DNA of 64,000 nucleotides from Parasphingorhabdus cellanae (GCF_017498565.1 NZ_CP071794.1:496001-560000), one strand, 5' to 3'; positions 1-8,553 are shown, counted from the stretch's first letter. Notes: generated from the sequence alone by a model not told the origin. Program-made: numbers and translations.

Positions 1-1205
1 ATTGGTGAACGCAGCGCAACCGCAACAGACAGGCGCTTCAATGAACCCACTGCTTGCTTGGTCACCGATACTTCTCGGCCCAACTCAAACTGCCGTGCAA
101 ATTTTTCAGATGTACGGCTGGTTTCTTCAGTTTCTGCAGCATCATCACCTTGAAATTCATCGGTCAGTTCGGGTTCCTCTGGCGGACGGTTGGCCAACGC
201 GCCTGGAATGCCATAACTAGCCCGTTCACCTGGCTCATTGGACCAGCTGCCTTGCTCGGTCCGGACACGTGCATCTTCCGGTGGGAAGCTCTCGCGGGTT
301 GCCTGGTTTTCGGAAAAATCCATTTCGGCCGTCACTTCGGTGGTAAAATTATCTGCACCGATCATCGGCGTGAGCAGTGAAGTGATGGTACGGCGATAGC
401 GGTCTTCGACTTGACCCTGCACCATAAGATGCTGTTCCGCCTGATCTGACGCGCTGCTCGACCCATGGCGAGACATCAGGCGGCCATTTTGATCAACTAC
501 GCTAACGGCGTCAGCTGACAATCCCGGAACGGAGCTAGCGACCAAATATATAATCGATTGAACCTGCGCTTCGCCAAGGCGATTACCGCTCACAAGGGTC
601 AGCATAACGGAAGCAGAAGGCTCAGAACGATCCCGGACAAATATACTGGGTGCTTCAACCGCAAGATGAACGCGGGCCGAGCCAATATTGTCCATCGCCT
701 CAATCGTTCGCGCCAGATCCAATTCGCGGGCTGCACGCAGTTTTTCATTTTCTACGGCTCGGCTCGCGCCCATTGGCATGGAGGAAATTAAGCTGTCGCC
801 ATCTGGCGCTGTCTTGGGCAGGCTTTGACCTGCTAGCGTCAGTCGGGCGCGGTGATAATCATCTTCGGAGACCGTCAATGTACCGGTTGATGCATCAATG
901 TCATAACCAATATTTGACTGCTTTAGTGCTTCAACAACCGCAGCTTTTTCTGTTTCGGGAAGGCCGCGAAACAACTCTCTTTGTGGCGGCTCCCGCAGCG
1001 CCAACCACAAAGTGGCGGCGAGCACTACGACCGCAAGCAGCGCCAACCAAGGCAAAGCACGAGCAACAGCTGGTTGTTTAACCAGAGCCTGCAGGCGATC
1101 ACGCCAATCGGCCGTGCCTGTCGAATTTTTGGTTGACCAAAGTGGTGCTAATTCTTGCGCAGGCTTGTCGACTTGCTGATCTGAGGTGAGACTAAGTTCG
1201 TTCAT
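1..1205 (-). CDS. fliF: FliF, flagellar M-ring protein (partial, 3' end outside window)
   Basis: FliF builds the MS ring in the inner membrane, the base of the flagellar motor and export gate. The reading frame is open from an ATG at 1205 to the left edge, about 401 codons. A cytoplasmic leader of about 50 residues precedes one membrane segment (residues 51-70), followed by the PPQRELFRGLPETEKAAVV stretch that opens the first ring-building domain and, near the edge, the conserved LKRLSVAVAL strand of the later ring domain. The second membrane segment and FliG-binding tail lie outside. fliE ends one base upstream, so the two are co-transcribed leftwards, presumably with fliG onward. Family assignment is secure. 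Confidence 0.93.
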   Translation of the reverse strand, partial: MNELSLTSDQQVDKPAQELAPLWSTKNSTGTADWRDRLQALVKQPAVARALPWLALLAVVVLAATLWLALREPPQRELFRGLPETEKAAVVEALKQSNIGYDIDASTGTLTVSEDDYHRARLTLAGQSLPKTAPDGDSLISSMPMGASRAVENEKLRAARELDLARTIEAMDNIGSARVHLAVEAPSIFVRDRSEPSASVMLTLVSGNRLGEAQVQSIIYLVASSVPGLSADAVSVVDQNGRLMSRHGSSSASDQAEQHLMVQGQVEDRYRRTITSLLTPMIGADNFTTEVTAEMDFSENQATRESFPPEDARVRTEQGSWSNEPGERASYGIPGALANRPPEEPELTDEFQGDDAAETEETSRTSEKFARQFELGREVSVTKQAVGSLKRLSVAVALRSP

Positions 1206-1206
1206 A

Positions 1207-1542
1207 TCACACCGGCATGCTCATGATATCTTGATAGGCTTTGAGCAGTTTGTTGCGGACCTGGAGCGTCAGCTCAAATCCCAATGACGATTTTTGTCGT
1301 GCCATCATTACACCGGCAATATCGTTGGTCTTGCCCATGGTATAATCCTGGGTGAGGTCACCCGCGGTATGTTGTACGTCGTTGATCTGGTTAAATGCTG
1401 CGGTCATTGCTGCGCCAAAGCCCGGTTGAACCGCGGCCGCCTGGCCGGATCCCATTGCTGCAGAGGCTTTTTGCAAAGCATTATTCTGCGCAATAATATC
1501 CTGACGCATAGCCATTAGTCCGGTCGTGTCGATTTTTTGCAT
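1207..1542 (-). CDS. fliE: FliE, MS ring-rod junction protein
   Basis: FliE connects the MS ring to the proximal rod and is among the first rod-type export substrates. The 111-residue product has the family's usual length and ends in the conserved segment LGFELTLQVRNKLLKAYQDIM. The frame is open for 18 more codons upstream, but GGAGG at 1551-1556 sits correctly before the ATG at 1542, so that start is chosen. It is the first gene of a leftward fliE-fliF operon and is divergent from flagellin. A possible degenerate sigma-54 site (perfect TGGCAC at 1695-1700, poor -12) lies upstream. Confidence 0.9.
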   Translation of the reverse strand: MQKIDTTGLMAMRQDIIAQNNALQKASAAMGSGQAAAVQPGFGAAMTAAFNQINDVQHTAGDLTQDYTMGKTNDIAGVMMARQKSSLGFELTLQVRNKLLKAYQDIMSMPV

Positions 1543-2160
1543 TATTAGATACCTCCCGCCAAATCCGCTGCATATTGCTCGGACACCAAGGGGCATTTTG
1601 GCGTCATTGAGACAATATGCAGCGGCGGACCATGGCTCTCCCGGACCAGTTCGGCAGAGCGTTTGTTGGAGAAAGAAGCCAGGTCACGGTGATTGTGCCA
1701 TATTGTCGGTCCGAAAGATCGCGCACCTATGTGGGAACAAGTTTTGTGCGTAGGGACTTCGATCCGGCTTATGGTTCTGCGCAAATTATGACACCAAATT
1801 TGCATTGGCATACTGTCATTTGACGCTCCGTCACTCACGTGCATTCCAGTCATTATCTTTCCCAATAGCTGGTCCTAAAAAACCGCACCTGAAACTGTGA
1901 AATGCGGCTGACAATGACTTCGCAAACGCTATGCCAGTTTTTACGCCCCAATATTTTCTATAATTCTCAAAGCCTTAGCGAAGACTGGTGCGGGCTGAGC
2001 CAAATTTCTGACTCCACTCCGTCAAACTCCTGACAAAGCGGTATTTTTATGACGCGCCATTGCGTCGTTAAATCTATTCCGGTGCGATCCGTTCTTTCTG
2101 CATGAGGCCGCCACTCTTTCAACCATCTGGCGCCCCTCTCGTTCTTGAAAGGAAAATTAT
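1543..2160. promoter_or_regulatory. Divergent regulatory region between fliE and flagellin
   Basis: This gap of about 620 bases separates fliE (leftward) from flagellin (rightward). It holds the fliE ribosome-binding site, and GAAAGGAA just before the flagellin ATG. On the minus strand TGGCAC at 1695-1700 matches a sigma-54 -24 element, but the -12 position reads CCGT instead of TTGC. TGACA recurs at about 1791, 1916 and 2031. I could not find a convincing sigma-28 box for flagellin, although FliA is encoded nearby. Short open frames here look like chance. Confidence 0.5.
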
Positions 2161-2976
2161 ATGACGATTATCGGAACCAACGTCGCGGCTTTGCGCACAA
2201 ACTACGCCGCCAACAGTGCGGAAATGAGTCTCGCCAGATCCATTGAGCGCCTGTCCACAGGCCGCCGCATCAACAGCGCCAGCGACGATGCGGCCGGTCT
2301 TGCGGTGGCGACGCGGATGACAGCAGAAATCCGGGGTCTCAATATGGCAGCACGCAATGCTAAAGATGGTATTTCCCTGACGCAGACCGCAGAAGGCGGC
2401 CTGAACGAAATTAACAGCATGCTGCAGCGTATGCGCGAGCTTGCCGTCCAGTCTGCCAACGGCACATTGGCAAATACCGATCGAGTGAATTTGCAAGTCG
2501 AGGTAGCAGCCCTGATTTTGCAGGTTGAGGATGTTGCCACGCGCACCACCTTCAACAATGTGGCTTTGCTCGACGGCACCAATACGACCGTGGAAATCCA
2601 AACCGGAAACAAAGCTGCTGAAATTGTAGCCATCACTCTTACCGATGTTGACGGGGCAGCTTTGGGTATTGCTGGTTTGGATATCGCTACTGCTGCTGGT
2701 GCGACTGCCGCGCTTGCGGTTCTAACGACTGCTATGGATACAGTCACGACAGCTCAGGCATCGCTGGGTGCATCGCAAAACCGGTTGCAGGCAACAGTAT
2801 CGAACCTGAATGACCGCTTGGCCAATCTTACCGAATCCCGATCGCGCATCGAAGATGTCGACTTTTCCGGTGAAACCACTGCCCTTTCCAAGGCGCAAAT
2901 ATTGAGCCAGGCATCTACTGCGATGCTCGCCCAAGCCAATCAGACACAGCAAGGCGTTCTGAGTTTGATCCGTTAA
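2161..2976 (+). CDS. fliC: Flagellin (short type)
   Basis: Flagellin is the filament subunit, exported through the flagellar apparatus and polymerised at the tip. The 271-residue product has the conserved N-terminal domain ([20 protein letters not shown] near residue 27) and the C-terminal D1/D0 helices ([21 protein letters not shown], then the hydrophobic tail ending LSLIR). The middle is very short, so the surface domains D2/D3 of enterobacterial flagellins are absent; such minimal flagellins are common in alphaproteobacteria. GAAAGGAA precedes the ATG. It is monocistronic, closed by a strong terminator at 3007-3052. FliA dependence is likely because fliA and flgM are nearby, but no clear promoter was seen. 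Confidence 0.95.
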   Translation: MTIIGTNVAALRTNYAANSAEMSLARSIERLSTGRRINSASDDAAGLAVATRMTAEIRGLNMAARNAKDGISLTQTAEGGLNEINSMLQRMRELAVQSANGTLANTDRVNLQVEVAALILQVEDVATRTTFNNVALLDGTNTTVEIQTGNKAAEIVAITLTDVDGAALGIAGLDIATAAGATAALAVLTTAMDTVTTAQASLGASQNRLQATVSNLNDRLANLTESRSRIEDVDFSGETTALSKAQILSQASTAMLAQANQTQQGVLSLIR

Positions 2977-3006
2977 GTCACTGGTCTGCTTAACTGATCT
3001 TAAGGT

Positions 3007-3052
3007 CCCCGGCGCCGATTAAACCCCACTATCGGCGTCGGGGGCTATTTTT
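3007..3052 (+). terminator. Rho-independent terminator after flagellin
   Basis: A 13-base stem (CCCCGGCGCCGAT at 3007-3019 against ATCGGCGTCGGGG at 3031-3043, one G-T pair) with an 11-base loop is followed by a T-rich run at 3048-3052. It lies 30 bases after the flagellin stop. Confidence 0.9.
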
Positions 3053-3142
3053 CGTTTAACCGATGAATTATATATGTTGATCTCGAAACGCTCCCTCATG
3101 ATCCGAGCACAAAAAATTATGTCGATATCGTCGCGGAAAAAG

Positions 3143-3874
3143 CTATTCGCTGTGAGCCAGTAGTTTATGCAGTTTTTCCAACGCAGCCTTTTTAATCTGA
3201 CAGACACGGGACGCCCCGATATCAAGCGTTTGTCCAATCTCTTCCAAATTCATCTCTTCGATAAAATAGAGTTGCAAGATCAAGCCTTCCCGTTCGGGAA
3301 GAGAGTCGATTGCATCGGCCAATATTTTTTGCCTTTGATGACGCTCGACCCGATCATCGGCTTTTTCCGTAGCATCAGAAAACCAGATGTTCTGATCGGA
3401 ATAAACTTCGTCCATCGACTGTAGTTCAATCGCTTCTGCATTGTCTTTAGCTGTCTCAAAACTCTGTTGATCCATATTCATGGCGGCGGCCAATTCCACT
3501 TGACTGGGCGTGTGACCTAGCTTCTGTGCCAGATCCTCCTGCGTTTCACGCAGCTGTTTCTGAAATTGCATTGCCGACCGGCTGATACTGCTCTGCTTAC
3601 GCAACTGATCAATCATGGCCCCGCGCACACGCAATTTTGCATAGTTGGTAAAACCCAAACCGCGATCCTCAAAGCCCTGAGCCGCTTCGACCAGCGTCAC
3701 CATTCCGATCTGCAACAAATCCTCGATTTCTATAGCCATAGAAATACGAGAGTGGACGTGCCAAGCCAGTTTCCGAACGAGCGGCAAGTGGCTGTTGATC
3801 AACTGCTCCTGATCAGGCGCGGATGGACTAGGTCCGTAGGTAAATTCTGACAGCTTTGGGTCAAGATATGTCAC
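3143..3874 (-). CDS. fliA: FliA, flagellar sigma-28 factor
   Basis: FliA directs RNA polymerase to late flagellar promoters such as flagellin. The 243-residue product has region 2 (EDLLQIGMVTLVEAAQGFEDRGLGFTNYAKLR, where the RGAMIDQLRK helix is typical of FliA), a region 3 with the TPSQVELAAAM helix, and region 4 (LPEREGLILQLYFIEEMNLEEIGQTL and the DNA-reading helix ASRVCQIKKAA). The start is a GTG at 3874, overlapping the flhA stop by four bases (GTGA), which indicates translational coupling. FlgM, its anti-sigma factor, is encoded at 6472-6759. The flhF and fleN genes that usually separate flhA and fliA are absent here. Confidence 0.94.
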   Translation of the reverse strand: MTYLDPKLSEFTYGPSPSAPDQEQLINSHLPLVRKLAWHVHSRISMAIEIEDLLQIGMVTLVEAAQGFEDRGLGFTNYAKLRVRGAMIDQLRKQSSISRSAMQFQKQLRETQEDLAQKLGHTPSQVELAAAMNMDQQSFETAKDNAEAIELQSMDEVYSDQNIWFSDATEKADDRVERHQRQKILADAIDSLPEREGLILQLYFIEEMNLEEIGQTLDIGASRVCQIKKAALEKLHKLLAHSE

Positions 3875-6024
3875 GCTAGGTCCTTTTTATGATCGACGGT
3901 TTCGGAATTAATTGTTTCGGAAGGTGATGGTTTTGATGATCGACTGCCAACAACAGCGACGACCTCTATAGCCTTGTCATCCGGCAGTTCTTCAAAAGAC
4001 AATACCGGTGTTCCCGGGAAACTGGGCTTGAGAATTTTCAACAGGGTTCTGCGCGCGATTGGTGAGGTCACAACTGCAAAGCGCCGTGCCTCTGCCATTA
4101 TCGGACGGGCTGCCTCTTCGACGGCCGAAACGATTTTTTGCACAAGCCCAGGCTCCACGGGACGAGACGCGCCGCCGCCAGCTTCGATCGCCTGCGCTAG
4201 AAGACTCTCCAGCTCTACATCCAGTGTAATCACGGGTAGCGGCATTTTGACGGGAACCAACGATTGAATGATAAGCGATCCAATGCGCCTTCGAACACCA
4301 TCAACAATATTTTCGAGTGATGGGCTATCGCTGGCGCTATCGTCTGCTGCAGCATGGATCATCGCTTCGCTAAGCCGGCGGAAGTCTTTCAGCGGAATAC
4401 CTTCACTCAGCAAAGAGCGACAAATCGCTGTGACCTGAAATAGGCTGAGTGGTTTTGGCGTTAGTCCTTCGACCAATTGCGGTGCCGTTTCTTTCAGATT
4501 GTCGAGCAAGCCTTGCGCTTCATCCATGCCGAATAATTCAGCCGCATGAAGCCCGACAAGATGATTGAAATGCGTCGCGATAACCGTTGATGCGTCGACC
4601 ACCGTGTAGCCTGAGACAACGGCTTCGCTACGCTTTTCTGGCGCTATCCAAAGAGAGTCCAGGCCAAAGGTTGGATCTTGGCAAGCCTCTCCATCCACGA
4701 TCGAGTCAATATCACCGCTATCGAGCGCCAATAGATCATCCGGCCAAGCCTGATCTTCGCCCAGTGTCACGCCGCTAATCTGGATGCGATAGGCATTTGG
4801 TGGCAGCGCCATATTGTCTTTCACCCGGACCAGCGGAACAACGAAACCCAGCTCTCGTGAAAGTTGTCGCCTAATCCCCGTCAATCTTTGCATCAATGGC
4901 GCGCCTTTGCGGTCGTCGACCAGCGGTACCAATCCATAACCAATTTCTATCGCAAGTACCGCTCCATCAGTGACATCACTCCAACCAATATGGTTTTGTT
5001 GTTCGGGCAGTTGTGGATGTGGCTCCGGAAGATTGGCCTTTTTCTCTTTGTGCGACATACGCCATGCAAGAAACCCTGCCACGGCTGCAATAGGAAGGAT
5101 GATGATATGCGGCATACCGGGCAACAAGCCCATCACCACGAGTATGGCCGCGACCGGAATCCAAGCCTTTGGATTACCAAATTGACTTCCAATCTGTCCC
5201 GGCAAGTCCATTGGTGATGCCACTCTGGTGACAATGGCGGCCGCTGCGATGGACAAAAGCAAGGCTGGGACTTGCGCCACTAACGCATCGCCAACCGCAA
5301 GCAAAACATATGTCTGGGCCGCATCGCCCACCGCCATGTCGTAGCTAAATACGCCCAAAATCATCCCGCCAATGATGTTGATGATGAGGATCAATACACC
5401 AGCAACCGCATCGCCCTTTACGAATTTGGACGCGCCGTCCATCGATCCGTAGAAATCAGACTCCGTCGCCACATCCTGACGCCGCTGCTTGGCTTCCTCT
5501 GGCGACAAAAGACCGGCATTCAAATCTGCATCGATCGCCATTTGTTTGCCGGGCAATGCATCAAGCGTGAAGCGAGCCGTGACTTCGGACACACGGCCTG
5601 CGCCTTTCGTTATGACCACGAGATTGATGATCATCAGGATAGTGAAAACGAATATACCGACGACATAATCGCCGCCAATCAGGAAATTGCCAAACGCCTC
5701 GATGACTTGCCCGGCAGCATGAGGACCGGCGTGCCCCTCCACGAGAACTACTCGCGTCGAAGCTACATTCAAGGCTAGGCGCAACAAAGTGGCAAATAAA
5801 AGAACCGTGGGAAAACTCGAAAAGTCGAGTGGCTTGGCAACGTTTAACGCCACCATTAATACCGCCAGCGCTATCGTGATATTGGCGATGAAGCCGATAT
5901 CAAGAACTGTAGCCGGAACTGGCAACACCATGAAGATGACCAGAAGCAGAGTTGCAACAGGCAGTATGCCTGCCTTGGCCGTATCTCCTAGCCACTTATG
6001 ACGGGAAGACAGAAACGCTAGCAT
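3871..6024 (-). CDS. flhA: FlhA, flagellar export gate protein
   Basis: FlhA forms the nonameric export gate of the flagellar type III secretion system and docks chaperone-substrate complexes. The 717-residue product has the N-terminal membrane domain (hydrophobic segments from about 20 to 310), with the cytoplasmic loop segment RFTLDALPGKQMAIDADLNAG at residues 151-171, which is diagnostic of the FlhA/InvA family. A cytoplasmic domain follows, with the GYTVVDASTVIATHFNHL and later RPIMAEARRFAVVTSP-IARR stretches. It heads a flhA-fliA operon driven by the sigma-54 site at 6101-6117. Length is normal for the family. Confidence 0.96.
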   Translation of the reverse strand: MLAFLSSRHKWLGDTAKAGILPVATLLLVIFMVLPVPATVLDIGFIANITIALAVLMVALNVAKPLDFSSFPTVLLFATLLRLALNVASTRVVLVEGHAGPHAAGQVIEAFGNFLIGGDYVVGIFVFTILMIINLVVITKGAGRVSEVTARFTLDALPGKQMAIDADLNAGLLSPEEAKQRRQDVATESDFYGSMDGASKFVKGDAVAGVLILIINIIGGMILGVFSYDMAVGDAAQTYVLLAVGDALVAQVPALLLSIAAAAIVTRVASPMDLPGQIGSQFGNPKAWIPVAAILVVMGLLPGMPHIIILPIAAVAGFLAWRMSHKEKKANLPEPHPQLPEQQNHIGWSDVTDGAVLAIEIGYGLVPLVDDRKGAPLMQRLTGIRRQLSRELGFVVPLVRVKDNMALPPNAYRIQISGVTLGEDQAWPDDLLALDSGDIDSIVDGEACQDPTFGLDSLWIAPEKRSEAVVSGYTVVDASTVIATHFNHLVGLHAAELFGMDEAQGLLDNLKETAPQLVEGLTPKPLSLFQVTAICRSLLSEGIPLKDFRRLSEAMIHAAADDSASDSPSLENIVDGVRRRIGSLIIQSLVPVKMPLPVITLDVELESLLAQAIEAGGGASRPVEPGLVQKIVSAVEEAARPIMAEARRFAVVTSPIARRTLLKILKPSFPGTPVLSFEELPDDKAIEVVAVVGSRSSKPSPSETINSETVDHKKDLA

Positions 6025-6100
6025 GGTGATGCTTCGCTAGCGATAGATGTTGGCTGGCTTTGCCGCATAAATAATCCCAAATATTGTTCAATTTGGGTTC

Positions 6101-6117
6101 AGCAAAGCCTGTGCCAA
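6101..6117 (-). promoter_or_regulatory. Sigma-54 promoter for flhA-fliA
   Basis: Read on the minus strand this is TTGGCACAGGCTTTGCT, a full match to the -24/-12 consensus (TGGCAC, five bases, TTGC) with the GG and GC exactly ten bases apart. Transcription would start near 6090, about 65 bases before the flhA ATG. It must need an activator ATPase, which is not in the window. Confidence 0.85.
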
Positions 6118-6160
6118 TCGATCAATGAGATTTCATTTAAATCCCAAAACTGGCTGAAAA

Positions 6161-6469
6161 TTAGGTGCTACCATTATTTTTATAGGTTGGTGATATTCCG
6201 GTACCCAACGCATGCGACAAATTAATGGCGCGCTGTTCATTCAAATTCGTCAATTTATTGACGCGAAACCGAGCGGCATCGATATGTTTTGTCAAATCAA
6301 CCAACCGGTCTTTAAGCCCTTCACCATCATGCCAGACACCAGATTTCTCGATCTCGGAAACCAGCGGCCGAATGGCGGCTGCAGCTGCGATGATCAGTTC
6401 CGGGTCTTGTCCATCAAGCGCGCCATTCAAATCCCTAAATCCTTGCTCGAGACGATCCAACAGCAACAT
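6161..6469 (-). CDS. FlgN-like flagellar export chaperone (probable)
   Basis: The 102-residue, mostly helical product starts two bases after the flgM stop, which is the position of flgN in many flagellar loci. FlgN is the cytosolic chaperone for the hook-junction proteins FlgK and FlgL. The sequence is acidic-amphipathic at the N-terminus (LDRLEQGFRDLNGALDGQDPE) and has the LSHALG tract near the C-terminus, compatible with FlgN, but similarity is not strong enough by eye to be certain. It could be a lineage-specific replacement. It is the last gene of the leftward motA-like/motB-like/flgA/flgM operon. Confidence 0.6.
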   Translation of the reverse strand: MLLLDRLEQGFRDLNGALDGQDPELIIAAAAAIRPLVSEIEKSGVWHDGEGLKDRLVDLTKHIDAARFRVNKLTNLNEQRAINLSHALGTGISPTYKNNGST

Positions 6470-6471
6470 AT

Positions 6472-6759
6472 TTATGAAATATCTGCGCCAGATCGATCGA
6501 AAGCGATCATGTTATCCGCGATCTTCATTGGATCTAGCGGATATTGACCACCCGCTATCGCATTCCGGATGGAGCGGATTCGCGGCGTATCAATTGGCGT
6601 TCCTTGCTGCATCATATGCTCAACTGCTCCGACCAGGGAACTATTTGTCTCGGCGATGCTGGCACTTTCCTGGACGACGGCTGCGGGCTGTGACCCAACA
6701 TTATGAACACGCCCCTTTCCAATCGCTAGGCTATATGATGCGTTTGTCTTGTCTATCAT
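6472..6759 (-). CDS. flgM: FlgM, anti-sigma-28 factor
   Basis: FlgM binds and inhibits FliA until it is exported through the completed hook-basal body. The 95-residue product has the C-terminal signature TPRIRSIRNAIAGGQYPLDPMKIADNMIAF, matching the FliA-binding helices of the DUF/FlgM family (split here: TPRIRSIRNAIAGGQYPLDP then MKIADNMIAF). The start is set at 6759 because AGGAG (on the minus strand, just upstream) precedes it; seven further in-frame codons include that ribosome-binding site. It lies between flgA and the flgN-like gene. Confidence 0.9.
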   Translation of the reverse strand: MIDKTNASYSLAIGKGRVHNVGSQPAAVVQESASIAETNSSLVGAVEHMMQQGTPIDTPRIRSIRNAIAGGQYPLDPMKIADNMIAFDRSGADIS

Positions 6760-6815
6760 ATCAGAGACTCCTTTTAGCATGCTTGCGTTCTAATACGGGT
6801 TCCGCACGCTCAGTT

Positions 6816-7334
6816 TTAATTCTGTTGATGAGAGGGTAGCGAAACCCGTCCCTGCCCTGTTATTTCTGCAAGTATTGGCGATGATTTTCGTGACGCCCGT
6901 ACAGGAATGATATCACCAATGCCGCCATTGCGATCAGCCTGCATCTGCCGCGAAATCATGAACCCGTCTTTTTCGATGACCAACAATACCGGTTGTCCGC
7001 GCTTTACCATCAACGGGTTTCGGGAAGAGGGGTCACCATTATTTGGCGACTGTTCAAGAGCCACGGGAACACGCCAATTCGACGGTCCGCAGCTTATGAC
7101 AACCAAGCCCTTTCCTCGCATCTGGAAATCGATGGGCCGGGTACATCTATTCAATCGCAACCTGCGATCAATGTTGCTTCGCGCACCACCAACTTCGCCT
7201 TGTTGCTTACCGAGGAACAACGCGAGTTGCCTTTCGAGCGCAGGAAGAGATTCCATGGCTTTCGCGTGCAAGGGTACACTCACTGTCCCAATCAATGCGC
7301 TGCCGGTTAAGATAATCTGTTTCGCTATCCTCAT
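6816..7334 (-). CDS. flgA: FlgA, P-ring assembly chaperone
   Basis: FlgA is a periplasmic chaperone needed for assembly of the flagellar P ring (FlgI). The 172-residue product has an N-terminal signal peptide (MRIAKQIILTGSALIGTVSV followed by a PLHAKA cleavage region) and the C-terminal SAF/FlgA-type fold (PLMVKRGQPVLLVIEKDGF, then IGDIIPVRASRKSSPILAEI and GQGRV). The ATG at 7334 is preferred over the in-frame GTG at 7340, because GGAGAA is correctly spaced for the ATG. It sits 23 bases downstream of the MotB-like gene, in the same leftward operon. Confidence 0.9.
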   Translation of the reverse strand: MRIAKQIILTGSALIGTVSVPLHAKAMESLPALERQLALFLGKQQGEVGGARSNIDRRLRLNRCTRPIDFQMRGKGLVVISCGPSNWRVPVALEQSPNNGDPSSRNPLMVKRGQPVLLVIEKDGFMISRQMQADRNGGIGDIIPVRASRKSSPILAEITGQGRVSLPSHQQN

Positions 7335-7357
7335 AGTCACTTCTCCATTCTTGGTGA

Positions 7358-7843
7358 CTAACGAGAAGCAAGCCCTGTGCCATCTGCTGCCGCAATATTT
7401 GAATGATTGTGTTGGATAGAAACAATCAGCTGTTGCGGTGTATCATCGTCTGACTGGCCCCTCTCGCCAAATATGATGGCCGACTCCTCAACGCCTTCAG
7501 CCTTTAACGCTCGCGCAAAAGAAGCCATTCGAGCAGCAGACAGTTCCCAGGCATCAAGCCTTGCCGATCCAGCAGCACTTCCGGTGATCGATAATATTAC
7601 CCGACTAGCTCGCTCGTTTGCTGATCCTGCAACCGCTTTCGCTTTTTCTTTTCCAGTAGCCGTGAGCATCGCTTCGCTGGATTCATAAAGCGAAGCAGTT
7701 GGCCATTCGAATTTCTTGGAAGGAGCCTTTATTTCGGCAACGTCAGCAAAATTTTCCGGACGCACAAACGACAAAACTACAAAGCCCAACATCAATAAAC
7801 TGAGGTCAGCAAAAGCAAGTGACCACCGATTGGCCCGCTTCAC
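7358..7843 (-). CDS. Short MotB-like protein with reduced OmpA-type domain
   Basis: The N-terminus has one membrane segment with the MotB pattern RWSLAFADLSLLMLGFVVL, including the aspartate that carries protons in stators. The C-terminal part ends in an OmpA-like helix (WELSAARMASFARALKAEGV), but the domain is too short: about 161 residues in all against roughly 250-320 for MotB, and the first half of the peptidoglycan-binding fold is missing. The GTG at 7843 overlaps the stop of the MotA-like gene by four bases; a TTG at 7849 is the alternative. Function is uncertain: it may be an alternative stator half, or part of a basal-body structure specific to this group. Confidence 0.7.
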   Translation of the reverse strand: MKRANRWSLAFADLSLLMLGFVVLSFVRPENFADVAEIKAPSKKFEWPTASLYESSEAMLTATGKEKAKAVAGSANERASRVILSITGSAAGSARLDAWELSAARMASFARALKAEGVEESAIIFGERGQSDDDTPQQLIVSIQHNHSNIAAADGTGLASR

Positions 7844-8484
7844 GGACAAGATCGCTTTTCGCTATTCTGTGCCATCGCGACGAGTTTATCAATCAACGCG
7901 CGTTGCCATTTCAGTTCCTCCAACGATAGACGTTGGAAACGATGAGATATTGGCGCTGCCACAACATTGGACAGCAGCAAGCCGTATAAGGTCGTCAGCA
8001 GCGCTAATGCCATGGCAGAACCAAGATTTGTCGAGTTATCAAGGTCAGAAAAAAGGCGGACAAGACCAATGATTGTTCCGACCATCCCGATTGCAGGTGC
8101 AACATCGGCAACTGCCATCCAGAAGCGGATCACGCCGTGATGACGTAATTCCCGATCCTCTAGATTCACTTGGGCCCAGTCCGAAAACCGACCAGCATCC
8201 TGGTCGCTTGCGAGCCGTGCTGCGGCATGTGCCACAAAGCTGCTATCGGTCGTGATACGGTCTATACATTGCAACCCCTTCACATTGATGACACCCTCGA
8301 CCCGGCGAAGCGCTTGCCGAGCCAGCTGGGCATCGCGTCCAGGGTTCACATATAAAATGGTTTTCCAAGCCAGAAAGCTGCGCAGCAAACCGTGACGCCC
8401 TTCCTGCAAACTGACCACAGCAAAGGACCCGAGCCAAACCAAAGCCAGAGCGAATGGATCGAAAAGGTCAAGCAGCGGCTGCAA
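7840..8484 (-). CDS. MotA/TolQ/ExbB-family protein next to flgA
   Basis: The 214-residue product is a MotA/TolQ/ExbB-type proton channel subunit. Membrane segments are visible near residues 9-27 (FALALVWLGSFAVVSL), and in the C-terminal pair (VADVAPAIGMVGTIIGLVRLF and LLTTLYGLLLSNVVAAPI), with the family's PAIGMVGTIIGLV signature. The frame stays open upstream, but CAGGAGG just before the TTG at 8484 marks the likely start. It heads the leftward operon with the MotB-like gene, flgA, flgM and the flgN-like gene. A full motAB pair exists at 16872-18610, so this is a second stator-type pair. Confidence 0.8.
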   Translation of the reverse strand: MQPLLDLFDPFALALVWLGSFAVVSLQEGRHGLLRSFLAWKTILYVNPGRDAQLARQALRRVEGVINVKGLQCIDRITTDSSFVAHAAARLASDQDAGRFSDWAQVNLEDRELRHHGVIRFWMAVADVAPAIGMVGTIIGLVRLFSDLDNSTNLGSAMALALLTTLYGLLLSNVVAAPISHRFQRLSLEELKWQRALIDKLVAMAQNSEKRSCP

Positions 8485-8514
8485 AGTGACCTCCTGACCT
8501 GTGAAACTTTGATG

Positions 8515-8553
8515 TGACAAAAAATTGTCGCGAGATGACAAAAAAATGTCGCG
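8515..8553. promoter_or_regulatory. Tandem dyad operator/enhancer in the motA-like/flgB divergent region
   Basis: Two near-identical 18-base units, TGACAAAAAATTGTCGCG (8515-8532) and TGACAAAAAAATGTCGCG (8536-8553), begin 21 bases apart, two helical turns. Each contains a short dyad (GACA...TGTC). They lie about 90-128 bases upstream of the predicted flgB start at 8643, the usual position for sigma-54 activator sites, and about 31 bases from the start of the leftward MotA-like gene. Confidence 0.6.

Noticed and set aside
1686..1701. Sigma-54-like site for fliE (TGGCAC, minus strand)
   Set aside because: The -24 part is perfect, but the -12 position reads CCGT rather than TTGC, so I do not list it as a promoter feature.
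1545..1865. Leftward frame of 106 codons upstream of fliE
   Set aside because: Overlaps the fliE leader, no ribosome-binding site and no protein-like composition.
2022..2091. Possible sigma-28 promoter before flagellin
   Set aside because: TCAAACTC/GCGGTATT and TAAATCTA/GCGATCCG pairs have wrong spacing (8 and 7 instead of about 11).
2202..2747. Long antisense frame over flagellin
   Set aside because: It is a shadow of the biased codon use of flagellin; similar antisense frames occur over flgI, katG and glmS.
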